The notes under the pieces: generated by a model
What the model was told of the DNA's origin: nothing
The model's database searches: none
Seen by the model: only the letters and a program-made list of their open reading frames with translations
Origin: Haloterrigena salifodinae
Lineage (GTDB): Archaea > Halobacteriota > Halobacteria > Halobacteriales > Natrialbaceae
Length of the DNA stretch: 64,000 nt
Direction: 5' to 3'
Assembly: GCF_003977755.1 (NCBI RefSeq)
Contig: NZ_RQWN01000002.1
Span: 186,001 to 250,000 of the forward strand
Shown here: positions 16,623 to 25,657 of the stretch, in pieces
Numbering within the stretch: position 1 is the first letter of the stretch
Layout: every line of letters starts with the position of its first letter
Translations under genes and position numbers: made by a program

Positions 16623-17744
16623 TCATAGCGGAAACGGATTGACCGACGGTTCTATCTCCGCCGCTTCGTCGCCCTCGATCACGCATGCCTCGAGTTCCTC
16701 GCGAATCCGCTCTTCGTCCATCTCTCGGCCGATGAACACCAGTTGGGTGCGCCGGTCGTCGTCGGGCCGCCACTCGCCGATCGGTCCGGCCCTGACGGAC
16801 GGGCCGGCCTGACTGACGCCGATCACGTCCTCGCGGTCCGCGACGTAACAGACGCCCTTGGCGCGGACGATCGCGCCGTCCCAGTCCTCGAGCCAGGCCG
16901 CGAGTCGCTCCGGGTGAAACGGTCGGTCGGACCGGAAGACGAACGACGAGACGCCGTGCATCTCGGCAGCGGTGCGCTCTCCGTTGTGGGCGTCCGGCCC
17001 GTCTCCGTGATCGTGGCCCTCGCCACGCAGGTGACGTTTCCAGCCCTGCGAGCGCTTGGCCGACTCGAAGTCGAACCGACCGGTGTCGAGGACGATGTCC
17101 GGATCGACCTCGCAGTAGCTCGTTCGGAGCCGTTTCGCTCGCGGCTGGAGGGTCTCGACCACCGCTTCGATCTCCTCGAGGACGTCCTCGGGGACCATAT
17201 CGGACTTGTTGAGCAGCAAGACGTCGCAGAACTCGATCCCCTCGACGAGGACCTCGCTCAACGGCCGGTCGGCGTCGGGTTGTGCCTCCTCCGGAAGCCG
17301 CTCTCCGGCGTCGAACTCCTTCCAGAACCCGTACGTATCCAAGACGGTCACCATCGTGTCCAGCCGAAACAGGGTCGTCGGATCCACGTCGCTGTCGTCG
17401 GTCCCTTCGGTGAACACCTGCGCCACGGGAATCGGTTCGCTGATCCCTGAGGACTCGACCAGCAGATAGTCGAACGTTCGGCGCTCCGCCAGCCGCCGTG
17501 CTTCCTCGAGGAGATCCCCCTGTAACCGACAGCAGATACAGCCGTTCGAGAGGTCCACGATCCCGTCCTCGTCGTTTTCCCGCGCGATGCGGTCCGCGTC
17601 GACGTTGATCTCTCCCATGTCGTTGACGATCACCGCCACCCGCCGTCCGCCCGGGTTCGACAGCACGTGATTGATCAGCGTCGTCTTTCCAGCACCGAGG
17701 TAGCCGGTGACGACGGTGACGGGAATTAGGCCGTTCTCTGTCAT
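16623..17744 (-). CDS. COG0523 (CobW/CobN-like) metal-chaperone GTPase
   Basis: A 373-residue G3E-family GTPase that delivers or allocates metal ions. The P-loop GYLGAGKT is at residues 14-21, the metal-binding CICC at 69-72 (Cys69, Cys71, Cys72), and NKSD at about residue 180. The CobW C-terminal domain starts near SSFVFRSDRPFHPERL. A His-rich loop (GEGHDHGDGPDAHNGE) precedes the C-terminal domain and probably binds zinc, nickel or another divalent ion. Metal and client are unknown; nearby candidate clients include the Zn-dehydrogenase and small zinc proteins. Confidence 0.9.
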   Translation of the reverse strand: MTENGLIPVTVVTGYLGAGKTTLINHVLSNPGGRRVAVIVNDMGEINVDADRIARENDEDGIVDLSNGCICCRLQGDLLEEARRLAERRTFDYLLVESSGISEPIPVAQVFTEGTDDSDVDPTTLFRLDTMVTVLDTYGFWKEFDAGERLPEEAQPDADRPLSEVLVEGIEFCDVLLLNKSDMVPEDVLEEIEAVVETLQPRAKRLRTSYCEVDPDIVLDTGRFDFESAKRSQGWKRHLRGEGHDHGDGPDAHNGERTAAEMHGVSSFVFRSDRPFHPERLAAWLEDWDGAIVRAKGVCYVADREDVIGVSQAGPSVRAGPIGEWRPDDDRRTQLVFIGREMDEERIREELEACVIEGDEAAEIEPSVNPFPL

Positions 17745-17921
17745 ACGGTATCTCCTATCACGTCTGGAGCGCTACTAAGTGACCGGTCGGACGCCGCCGA
17801 CAGTATCGAACGCGGGACTGTTAGACATCGATCGGGCGAGCCTCGGGACGACCGCGTCGAGTCGCGGCTCGCGGCGACCGCTGCCGCCGCGACGGCGAGC
17901 GCAACCGTGCCGGTGGTTCAC

Positions 17922-18215
17922 TCACCGATCGGGCGGATCCGACGCGTCAATCTCGTCGGCCTGGAGGACGAACGTCCGCTCCGGCGGCGGCGCGATCCGC
18001 AACTCGAGCGACCGCGTGAGTCGGTAGTACTTCCGGTTGCCGCGCATGTACCACTCGACTAAGTCGGCGTCCTCGAGCGTCGAGAGGTGGTGGATGGCGC
18101 TCGTTCCGTCCATGCCGACCGCCTCGGCGAGTTCGGAGACGTACTTCGGCCCCCGGGAGAGTTCGCGCAGAATCTCGAGTCGGGTCCCGTTGCCCAGTAC
18201 CTCGATCAGGGACAT
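17922..18215 (-). CDS. ArsR-type winged-helix regulator
   Basis: A 97-residue ArsR/HTH_20 protein: VLGNGTRLEILRELSRGPKYVSELAEAVGMDGTSAIHHLSTLEDADLVEW covers helices 1-5 and the recognition helix, followed by the wing GNRKYYRLTRS. There is no obvious metal-binding CxC motif. The C-terminal tail ends in acidic residues. It is divergent from the amphi-Trp gene at 18329, with a 113-bp shared promoter region. Confidence 0.88.
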   Translation of the reverse strand: MSLIEVLGNGTRLEILRELSRGPKYVSELAEAVGMDGTSAIHHLSTLEDADLVEWYMRGNRKYYRLTRSLELRIAPPPERTFVLQADEIDASDPPDR

Positions 18216-18328
18216 AGAGTCACGTGGGTCGCCGACCCAAGAAGGATTTCGCCGGTACGCTCCCCCTACATACAGGATTCGAAGGACGTTGGTTCAGGTT
18301 TATGCCGGTCAGTGTGGTACCAAACACC

Positions 18329-18631
18329 ATGTCCGATCGAGTCACGCTCCCGGAGGATCGCGACCGCGACCGGCGGACGATCACCGACGGGTTCTTCGAA
18401 CGAGAGGTGTACCTCTCGCGGGAGGAAACGGCCGCCTTCCTCCGGGAACTCGCCGATCAGCTCGAGGCCGACACGCGGGTGACGGTGGCGGGGTCGACGT
18501 GGGAGATCCCCTTCGAGTACCGCGACCCGGTCGAGGTCGAGATCGAGTTCGCGAGCAAGCGCGAGCGCGAACTCGAGATCGAACTCGAATTCACCGAACG
18601 TGGCGAGGGATCAGACCTCTCCGTCCGCTGA
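18329..18631 (+). CDS. Amphi-Trp domain protein
   Basis: A 100-residue protein matching the small amphi-Trp family: REVYLSREETAAFLREL, then GSTWEIPFEYRDPVEVEIEF with the Trp, then KRERELEIELEFTE with alternating charged/hydrophobic residues. The ATG at 18329 is preferred over upstream in-frame starts because the family begins here. Function of the family is not established. Confidence 0.8.
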   Translation: MSDRVTLPEDRDRDRRTITDGFFEREVYLSREETAAFLRELADQLEADTRVTVAGSTWEIPFEYRDPVEVEIEFASKRERELEIELEFTERGEGSDLSVR

Positions 18632-18644
18632 CCGCCGGCGAGGA

Positions 18645-19208
18645 TCAGTCCCGGTCCTTCCACAGCCGCCAGAGCGCGCGGTATAGCGCCCACATATCAC
18701 AGTCGAATTGGTCGCCGAGCGAGCGACAGGTCTCGAGGTACGTCTCGTAGTCCGCAACCGACGGCGGCTCGGGATATGGTTCGGACAACTCCCCAGAGTC
18801 GGCGAGTACGGTCCACTCGCGTTCGCCGACGACGATGCACCGCTGGGGGTCGGCAAAGAACAGGAACGCCGACGCTACCGGGACATCGACGCCCTCGAGG
18901 GCGGTCAGTCGGTCGATTCGATCAGCGGGATCGGTCGCTGCGGCGACGTCGGTGATCGCGTCCCGGACGGTCTCGAACTCGTTTCGTCCGAACCGCTCCT
19001 CGCGCTCCCGACGGCGGGCGTCGGGGATCGCACCGAGGAGGCGCCGGTAGTACCACTGGACGACCCACTCGGCGTCACGGCGGCCGAACTCACCCGCGGC
19101 GAACGCGTCCGGAAGCGTCTCGACCGACTCCCGTTCGACGGGATAGAGGGGTTCGCGCTCGCGGTACTCGTCGGCGTTCGCCTCGACCAGCGATCGGGTG
19201 AGTTCCAT
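18645..19208 (-). CDS. Conserved-type protein with a faint HhH-GPD-like motif
   Basis: A 187-residue protein (or 194 from the ATG at 19229) I cannot name. It is helical and Trp/Tyr-rich. RLTALEGVDVPVASAFLFFADP followed by CIVVGEREWTVL resembles the helix-hairpin-helix and following aspartate region of HhH-GPD DNA glycosylases, though the usual catalytic Lys and Asp are not evident. It might be a divergent DNA-glycosylase-like protein. It converges with the amphi-Trp gene, 13 bp apart. Confidence 0.7.
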   Translation of the reverse strand: MELTRSLVEANADEYREREPLYPVERESVETLPDAFAAGEFGRRDAEWVVQWYYRRLLGAIPDARRREREERFGRNEFETVRDAITDVAAATDPADRIDRLTALEGVDVPVASAFLFFADPQRCIVVGEREWTVLADSGELSEPYPEPPSVADYETYLETCRSLGDQFDCDMWALYRALWRLWKDRD

Positions 19209-19428
19209 CGCCGTGGTATAATTTGGCACGCGCGGCCGTGAGCGTTCCCCCTCTTGGCCTCGCTACGGCGATGGACGTCGAAGTCGACCTGACGCCGTCC
19301 GAAACGGGTCGCGCCCGTCCGGTAATCGGTATCGATTTTCGTGATATATGCTAGAAAGACTCATGGATGCGGACGGAGTCCGTCTACGTGGCACCGAACC
19401 GCAGGCCGACAGCTAGCAACTCAGACCA

Positions 19429-21576
19429 ATGTCCAGCGATCAGCAAGAGCACCACGATCCGGTCAAGACGATCTGCCCGTACTGCGGCGTCGGGTGTGGC
19501 ATTCAAATTCAACAGGGCGACGATCCCGGCGACGTCCAGTTCATGCCGTGGGGCGACGCGCCGGTCAACGAGGGCCGTATCTGCATCAAGGGCGGCGCGG
19601 CGACGGAAGTGATCGACCACGAAGACCGGCTCACCGAACCGCAAATCAAGGAGGACGGTGAGTTCCGGGAGGCGACGTGGGAGGAGGCCTACGAGTACGT
19701 CGTCGACGAACTCGAGCGGATCCGCGCCGAGTACGGTCCGGACGCGACGGGCTTCTTCGGCTCCTCGAAGACGATGAACGAGGAGAACTACCTCCTCCAG
19801 AAGCTCGCGCGCCGGTACGGCACGAACAACGTCGACAACTGCACGCGGATGTGTCATGCCTCGACGGTCTGGGCGCTGCGGACCAGTCTGGGCGCCGGCG
19901 CGATGACCAACAGCATGCGCGACCTCCGCGAGGAGTGCGACCTGTTCTGGATCCAGGGCGCGAACCCCGGCGAGCAACACCCCATCGCTAACAGCCAGTA
20001 CTTCCGGCAGGCCGTCCTCGAGGGCGCGACCGTCATCCAGGTCGATCCGCACGCGAACAAGACGACGCGGTCGTTCCAGATCGACGAGACGGAGCGCCAC
20101 CAGCACCTTCAGTTGAACCCAGGCACCGACATTCCACTGCTGAACATCGTCCTGAAGACGATCCTCGAGCACCACGAGGAGAACCCCGACGACGGCTGGA
20201 TCGACGAGGCGTTCGTCGAGGAGCGCACGGAGGGGTTCGACCACCTGAAGGAGACGCTCGAGGACTTCGACAAGGAGGCCGCGGCCGAGGAGTGCGGCCT
20301 TCCGCTCGAGGCGATCGAACTCGCGGCGGAGAAGTACGCCGCGGCCGACAACGCGGCCATCTTCACGGGGATGGGGATGAGCCAGCACGCCTGCGGCGTC
20401 GACAACGTCCAGAACGAGATCAACCTGGCGCTGATCACCGGAAACATCGGGCGTCCCGGGACCGGCGTCAACCCGCTTCGCGGCCAGAACAACGTCCAGG
20501 GGACCTGCGACGTCGGCGCGATGCCGAACGTCCTCCCGGGCTACCAGCTGGTCGACGACGACGAGGCCCGCGAGTCCGTCGAGGACGTCTGGGGGTTCGA
20601 GATTCCGGACGAGCCGGGACTGACGAACGTCGAGATCTCCTACGCGGCCGGCGACTCGATCCACGGACTGTACGTCATGGGCGAGAATCCCGTGATGAGC
20701 GAGCCCGACGCCAACAGCGTCGCCGAGCGGCTGAAAGAACTCGAGTTCGTCGTCGTCCAGGACATCTTCCCGACCGAGACCGCCGAGTACGCCGACGTGC
20801 TCCTCCCGGCGACGACCTGGGCCGAGCGCGGCGGCACCGTCACCAACACCGACCGCCGCGTCCAGCGCATGCGCGGCGTCGAGAAAGTTCACGAGAACAC
20901 GAAGCACGACCTCGAGATCCTCTCGGAAGTGGGAACGCGGCTGTTCGACGAGGGATTCGACTTCGACGACCCCGAAGACGTCTTCGAGGAACTCCGCCAG
21001 GTCTGCCCGAGCTACCACGGGATGACCTACGACCGCCTCGGCGATGAGGGCGTCCACTGGCCCTGCTACGAGCCGGGCGACGAGGGCGATCCGTTCCTCT
21101 ACGAGGAGGAGTTCGAGACCGAAAGCGGGCTGGGCCACATCGAGGGCGTCGATCACACCCCGCCCGCCGAAACCCCGGACGACGAGTACCCGCTGATCCT
21201 CACGACCGCGCGCCTCGAGGAACACTACAACACGGGGACGATGAGCACCCGATCGCCGACGCTCAACCGCCAGACGCCGGAGAACTTCGTCGACGTCCAT
21301 CCGGCCGACGCCGAGCGCTATGGGATCGGGGACGGCGAGTACGTCCGGTTGCAGTCCAGGCGCGGCGAGATCACGCTCGAGGCCCATGTCACCGAGGACA
21401 CCAAGGAGGGTGTCGTCTGGACGACGCCGCACTTCGCGGCCGCTTCCGCGAATCGACTCACCAATCACGTCCTCGACGAGCGGGCGAAGATCCCCGAGTA
21501 CAAGGCCGCCGCCGCCGAGATCGAGGTCGACGTCGAACCGCTCGGCGAGACGGCCGATCCGGCGGCCGACGACTGA
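19429..21576 (+). CDS. Molybdopterin oxidoreductase, formate dehydrogenase alpha-subunit type
   Basis: A 715-residue bis-MGD enzyme. The N-terminal 4Fe-4S cluster ligands are Cys16, Cys19, Cys23 and Cys52 (CPYCGVGC...ICIKG). The Mo/W ligand region NNVDNCTRMCHASTV places Cys142-His143 at the Cys/Sec-His position typical of formate dehydrogenases. The cofactor-binding C-terminal domain includes HYNTGTMSTRSPTLN and HFAAASANRLTN. No Tat signal is present, so it acts in the cytoplasm. No beta or gamma subunit gene adjoins it, so its electron acceptor (ferredoxin or another carrier) is unknown. The start ATG at 19429 gives the expected short N-terminus. Confidence 0.9.
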   Translation: MSSDQQEHHDPVKTICPYCGVGCGIQIQQGDDPGDVQFMPWGDAPVNEGRICIKGGAATEVIDHEDRLTEPQIKEDGEFREATWEEAYEYVVDELERIRAEYGPDATGFFGSSKTMNEENYLLQKLARRYGTNNVDNCTRMCHASTVWALRTSLGAGAMTNSMRDLREECDLFWIQGANPGEQHPIANSQYFRQAVLEGATVIQVDPHANKTTRSFQIDETERHQHLQLNPGTDIPLLNIVLKTILEHHEENPDDGWIDEAFVEERTEGFDHLKETLEDFDKEAAAEECGLPLEAIELAAEKYAAADNAAIFTGMGMSQHACGVDNVQNEINLALITGNIGRPGTGVNPLRGQNNVQGTCDVGAMPNVLPGYQLVDDDEARESVEDVWGFEIPDEPGLTNVEISYAAGDSIHGLYVMGENPVMSEPDANSVAERLKELEFVVVQDIFPTETAEYADVLLPATTWAERGGTVTNTDRRVQRMRGVEKVHENTKHDLEILSEVGTRLFDEGFDFDDPEDVFEELRQVCPSYHGMTYDRLGDEGVHWPCYEPGDEGDPFLYEEEFETESGLGHIEGVDHTPPAETPDDEYPLILTTARLEEHYNTGTMSTRSPTLNRQTPENFVDVHPADAERYGIGDGEYVRLQSRRGEITLEAHVTEDTKEGVVWTTPHFAAASANRLTNHVLDERAKIPEYKAAAAEIEVDVEPLGETADPAADD

Positions 21577-21685
21577 CCGTCGGCCGTCGCCGGTCGCTCC
21601 TCGTCGTCAGGCCGGACTCGAGGTCGCCGTCGCTGTCAACAACAGGTCTCCTCGAGTCGGAGCCGATCCAGGTCGCCGCCGGCGG

Positions 21686-22540
21686 TCACGCGACGGCATC
21701 CTCCGTCGGCACCCACTCGAGGAGCGGATTCGACTCGCCGACGGCGAGCGCGGCGATCGATCGCCCGCAGGTCTCGCAGTCGCTCTCGAGGGCCACCCGC
21801 GGCCGTCGGCAGCAGTGTTCGACGCGCTCGCGGCGCGTCTCGAGACGCCCGTCGCAGGCGGGACAGCGCTCCCGGAGGAGTCGCAGCCCCGTGAGCACGT
21901 CGCGGCGATCCGCCGGCTCGAGCGTCTCCCAGCCGTCCAGGCGGGTTCGGAGTTCTCGGTCCGCGGCGACGTCGGCCGCGAGCGCCGCGTCCGACTCCCA
22001 TCGGAACTGCTTCGTCCCGTCGAGTTCGACGGTGGCCTCGCCGTACGAGTCGATCTCGTCGGCGTCGACGAGGGATGCGACGGCGTCGGCGGGAGATTCC
22101 ACCGCGCTGCCGGTCGGCAGGCGGTCGGTCCATCGCTCTTGGAAGTCGTTAGTCAAGCGGAGCCCGTTACCGTTCGCCGCCGAGCGCACTACGTCGGCCG
22201 TCGAGAGGGTCTCGACGGCGTCCTCGAGGTCGGCCGTCTCGATCGTCGGCCGTCGTTCGGGCTTCGGGGTGTCGGCTTTGCCGAACCATGAGAGAACCCG
22301 CTCGGGGAGGTAGCGCCGCGTGAGCGTCGGCGTGCCCGGAATCAGATAGCCCCGGAGGTAGACGAGGAGCAGACAGCACGCGAACGCGAGCGCGCCGACG
22401 AGCGCGGAGCCCGCGATGCCGATTCCGACCGCGAGGACGAACGCGATCGCGACGTTCACTACCGTGCACGGGAGACACCGATTCTCGCCGGTGTACTCCG
22501 GTCGCTCAAGTCGCGCGAACGCGTCGGGGACGTCGATCAC
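21686..22540 (-). CDS. Membrane protein with C-terminal zinc-finger-like region, unknown function
   Basis: A 284-residue protein. The N-terminus (about residues 20-68) has an ENRCLPC pair followed by two hydrophobic helices. A soluble middle (about 90-210) is acidic and helical. The C-terminus (about 228-262) has a likely zinc site: CPACDGR, then EHCCRRP and DCETCGR. I do not recognise the family. It converges with the formate-dehydrogenase-type gene and is divergent from the aldehyde oxidoreductase gene, with 222 bp between the starts. Confidence 0.78.
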   Translation of the reverse strand: MIDVPDAFARLERPEYTGENRCLPCTVVNVAIAFVLAVGIGIAGSALVGALAFACCLLLVYLRGYLIPGTPTLTRRYLPERVLSWFGKADTPKPERRPTIETADLEDAVETLSTADVVRSAANGNGLRLTNDFQERWTDRLPTGSAVESPADAVASLVDADEIDSYGEATVELDGTKQFRWESDAALAADVAADRELRTRLDGWETLEPADRRDVLTGLRLLRERCPACDGRLETRRERVEHCCRRPRVALESDCETCGRSIAALAVGESNPLLEWVPTEDAVA

Positions 22541-22762
22541 CGTGACTCACCGCCGACGACTACGCGCCGAACGGCGAAAAAAGGCCGCCGCTCGACTCCC
22601 GTCTGCATCGACTCGCGGCGCCGTCTTTCACTTGTTTCAACGGATCTCGAGTATGATTTCGGAACCGATCGTTGTTGCTCGTTCCACGACTTTCGGTCGT
22701 TCGTAACGAATGTGTGGCAACAACTAACACACTTCGGCGGGAAGAGCCGAGTGTGAACGACG

Positions 22763-24694
22763 ATGACTGAACTCGGCGGATTCCAAGACAACGTCGCACG
22801 TATCGATCTGAGCGATGGGGAGGTGAACTACGAGTCGATCGACGACGAAGACGCGGAGAAGTATATCGGGGCGCGTGGCCTCGGCGTAAAGTACGTCTTC
22901 GAACAGGGCCCCGACGTCGATCCGCTCGGTCCCGATAATCTACTAGCGTTCATGAACGGGCCGCTTTCGGGGACGCAGGTGACGATGAGCGGTCGGATTG
23001 CCATCTGCACGAAATCGCCGCTGACGGGCACCGTCACGGACAGCCACCACGGCGGCTGGTCGGGCGCCCGGCTGAAGTGGTCCGGCTTCGACGGCCTGCT
23101 GTTCGAGGGACAGGCCGACGAGCCGGTATACGCCTTCGTCGAGGACGGTGAGGTCGAACTCCGGGACGCCTCCCACCTCTGGGGGAAGGGCGTCCACGAG
23201 ACCCGCGATACAATCGAGGAGGAGGTCGAAGGGGCCTTCGGCAAGAACCTCTCGATCATGGCGATCGGTCACGCAGGCGAGAACCTCGTTCGCTTCGGGA
23301 ACATCATGAACGAGGACGACCGGGCCTCCGGTCGCGGCGGCACCGGCTGTGTCGCCGGCTCGAAGAACCTCAAGGCGGTGGTCGTCAAGTCCGGGACGAA
23401 GATGCCTAAACCGGCGGACAAGGAGACGTTCATGGAGGGCCACCAGCAGGCGATGCAGGCCATCCAGGAGTCGGAGGTCACCGCACCGAACGAAGGCGGC
23501 CTCTCGATGTACGGGACCAACGTCCTCATGAACATCACCGAAGAGATGGACGGTCATCCGACGAAGAACGGGGTCTACACCTCGGGGAACGCCTACAACG
23601 AGAGTGAGGCCGATCGACCGCACGACCTCGACGCCGACCGCATCAGCGGCGAGAACGTCCGCGAGAACATCCTCGTCGACGAACCCACCTGTCACTCCTG
23701 TCCGGTCGCCTGCAAGAAGGAGGTCGAAGTCGACGTGATGCACAAGGGCGAGGACATGAACATCCGGATGGAGTCCTACGAGTACGAGTCCGCCTGGGCG
23801 CTCGGGACGAACTCCGCCAACGACGACCGGGATCAGATCGCCCTCATGATCGACCGCTGCAACGACTTCGGGATGGACACCATCGACACGGGCAACATGC
23901 TCGCGATGGCCATGGAGATGAGCGAAAAGGGGTACGTTGACGAGGACGTCAACTGGGGCGATACCGAACAGATGGTTGAAATGATCGAGCGCATCGCCCA
24001 CCGCAACGGCGACCTCCCCGACGGGCTCGCGGAGGGCGCCGAGGGCGCGGCCGAGCGGTTCGACGCCCACGACTGCCGACTGGACGTCAAAGGCGAGACC
24101 ATCGCCGCCTACGATCCCCGCTGCCTGAAGGGGATGGGCATCGGCTACGCCACCTCGAACCGCGGTGCCTGCCACCTGCGCGGGTACACCCCCGCTGCAG
24201 AGATTCTGGGCATCCCCGAGAAGGTCGATCCCTACGAGTGGGAGGGGAAGGGCGAACTCACCGCCCAGTTCCAGGACCTCCACGCGATCTCGGACAGCTT
24301 CGACATCTGCAAGTTCAACGCCTTCGCGGAGGGCATCGAGGAGTACGTCACCCAGTACAACGGGATGACCGGCCGCGACGTCACCGAAGACGAACTGCTC
24401 GAGGCGGGCGAGCGCATCTACAACTTAGAGCGCTACTACAACAACCTCGTCGGCTTCGACGGCAGCGACGACTCGCTGCCCGAGCGCTTCCTCGAGGACG
24501 GCATCCACGGTCAGGGCGCTTCGGAAGGCGAGTACTGCGAACTCGAGGAGATGAAGGCGGAGTACTACGACCACCGCGGCTGGGTTGACGGCGTCGTCCC
24601 CGACGAGAAACTGGACAATCTCGGCATCGATATCGGCCCCGGCACGGGCGTCTCCGCCGGCGATAGCGGCGCTGCGGCACCGGGCGACGACTGA
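22763..24694 (+). CDS. Aldehyde ferredoxin oxidoreductase (AOR) family tungsten enzyme
   Basis: A 643-residue AOR-family enzyme, oxidising an aldehyde to the acid with ferredoxin as acceptor. The 4Fe-4S ligands are Cys310, Cys313, Cys317 (CHSCPVAC) and Cys516 (DICKF). Pterin-binding landmarks include GPLSGTQVTMSGR near residue 67-77 and GRGGTGCVAGSKNLKAV near 190-206. The family is tungsten-dependent in characterised members; here the metal is inferred. The C-terminal tail is Gly/Ala/Asp-rich. The gene is monocistronic, followed by the hairpin cluster. Confidence 0.92.
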   Translation: MTELGGFQDNVARIDLSDGEVNYESIDDEDAEKYIGARGLGVKYVFEQGPDVDPLGPDNLLAFMNGPLSGTQVTMSGRIAICTKSPLTGTVTDSHHGGWSGARLKWSGFDGLLFEGQADEPVYAFVEDGEVELRDASHLWGKGVHETRDTIEEEVEGAFGKNLSIMAIGHAGENLVRFGNIMNEDDRASGRGGTGCVAGSKNLKAVVVKSGTKMPKPADKETFMEGHQQAMQAIQESEVTAPNEGGLSMYGTNVLMNITEEMDGHPTKNGVYTSGNAYNESEADRPHDLDADRISGENVRENILVDEPTCHSCPVACKKEVEVDVMHKGEDMNIRMESYEYESAWALGTNSANDDRDQIALMIDRCNDFGMDTIDTGNMLAMAMEMSEKGYVDEDVNWGDTEQMVEMIERIAHRNGDLPDGLAEGAEGAAERFDAHDCRLDVKGETIAAYDPRCLKGMGIGYATSNRGACHLRGYTPAAEILGIPEKVDPYEWEGKGELTAQFQDLHAISDSFDICKFNAFAEGIEEYVTQYNGMTGRDVTEDELLEAGERIYNLERYYNNLVGFDGSDDSLPERFLEDGIHGQGASEGEYCELEEMKAEYYDHRGWVDGVVPDEKLDNLGIDIGPGTGVSAGDSGAAAPGDD

Positions 24695-24806
24695 GGAGCG
24701 TCGACCCTCGAGCGGTTCTTTTGTGGAACGCGGATAGCGTGGTCAGTACAGGCGAACGAGCGTGCACTCTCCGTAAGCGAACGACGTGAGCGAGCGGGCC
24801 ACGGAA

Positions 24807-24947
24807 CCCTCGAAGCCGCGCCAATGGCGCGGCTGAGGGGGTAACGTGTTCGAAAGACGCTATGCGTCTTCCGTCAGCGAGACCCTCGGTCTCGCGGACC
24901 TCGCGAATCGAAGATTCGCTCAGTCACGAGACGGCGAAGCCGTCTCG
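24807..24947. repeat. Cluster of five consecutive short hairpins with 3-nt loops
   Basis: Five perfect palindromes lie in 140 bases, all with a 3-nt loop. They are GCCGCGCC-AAT-GGCGCGGC (24815-24833, with an outer CCCTC/GAGGG pair), AAGACGC-TAT-GCGTCTT (24854-24870), GCGAGACC-CTC-GGTCTCGC (24877-24895), GCGAATC-GAA-GATTCGC (24903-24919) and CGAGACGGC-GAA-GCCGTCTCG (24927-24947). The stretch from 24695 to 25021 contains no gene. A repetitive intergenic element or structured RNA is possible. Confidence 0.8.
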
Positions 24948-25021
24948 AACGACCGCGCAAAAGGGTGGCGAGCAACGTAGGTAGCCCCCAGTATCAAACC
25001 GGCGCGAGTGGAACGGTTCAC

Positions 25022-25657
25022 ATGGCGACCGAACGGTCCGATGTCAGGATCCACGAGCCGCGGGGTGACAACCAGTGGCTCACCGGACTCGTGTTTTTCG
25101 CGCTCGCGGCGCAGTTCATGACCGTCAGCATGCTCGCCGCGTCGATGGCGCCGGGCTACGACTTCACGCAGGGAGCGATCAGCGATCTCGGCGTGATCGA
25201 TGAGACGGCGCCGCTGTTCAACGCGTCGCTGGTTGCCGCCGGCGCGCTGAACCTCGTCGGCGGCGCCCTCTTCTACCGGGCTCACGGGGCGCGGTGGATT
25301 CTGGCCGTCTACGTCCTCGCCGCCATCGGGGCGACCGGCGCGGGCGTCATCCCGCTCGACAGCGGGGATCTCCACGGGCTGTTCGCGCTCGCGGCCTTCC
25401 TCGGGTTCAATCTCGAGGCGATCGCCAGCGGGACTCGCATCGCCGGCCCGATGAAGGCGATTTCGGTCCTCGCCGGACTCGTCGGAATCGCCTTCGTAAC
25501 GGTGATGGCGGTCGGGGACGCCGGCAATCCGGCCGTCTTCGGTCCGATCGGCCACGGCGGCGCGGAGCGGCTGATCGTTTACCCGCCGATGCTGTGGCTG
25601 CTGGCCTTCGGCGGCTATCTGCTTGCCGAGCCGTCGATTGACGCTGCCGCGGACTGA
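25022..25657 (+). CDS. DUF998 membrane protein
   Basis: A 211-residue protein with about six hydrophobic helices. The DUF998 pattern is visible: an early AASMAPGYDFTQGAISDLG loop, then ASLVAAGALNLVGG, GVIPLDSGDLHGLFALAAFLGFN and a final helix before an acidic tail. The ATG at 25022 is chosen; 19 in-frame residues upstream look non-coding. Function unknown. It is flanked on both sides by GC-rich palindromic intergenic sequence. Confidence 0.82.
   Translation: MATERSDVRIHEPRGDNQWLTGLVFFALAAQFMTVSMLAASMAPGYDFTQGAISDLGVIDETAPLFNASLVAAGALNLVGGALFYRAHGARWILAVYVLAAIGATGAGVIPLDSGDLHGLFALAAFLGFNLEAIASGTRIAGPMKAISVLAGLVGIAFVTVMAVGDAGNPAVFGPIGHGGAERLIVYPPMLWLLAFGGYLLAEPSIDAAAD

Noticed and set aside
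19384-21468. A 694-residue open frame on - opposite the formate-dehydrogenase-type gene
   Set aside because: It is a product of GC-biased third positions. The + strand has complete cofactor motifs; the - frame has none and is low-complexity Val/Leu/Arg/Asp.
24807-24947. tRNA or CRISPR leader interpretation of the hairpin cluster
   Set aside because: The stems are separate 3-nt-loop hairpins with no cloverleaf, no CCA-type acceptor and no repeat-spacer periodicity.
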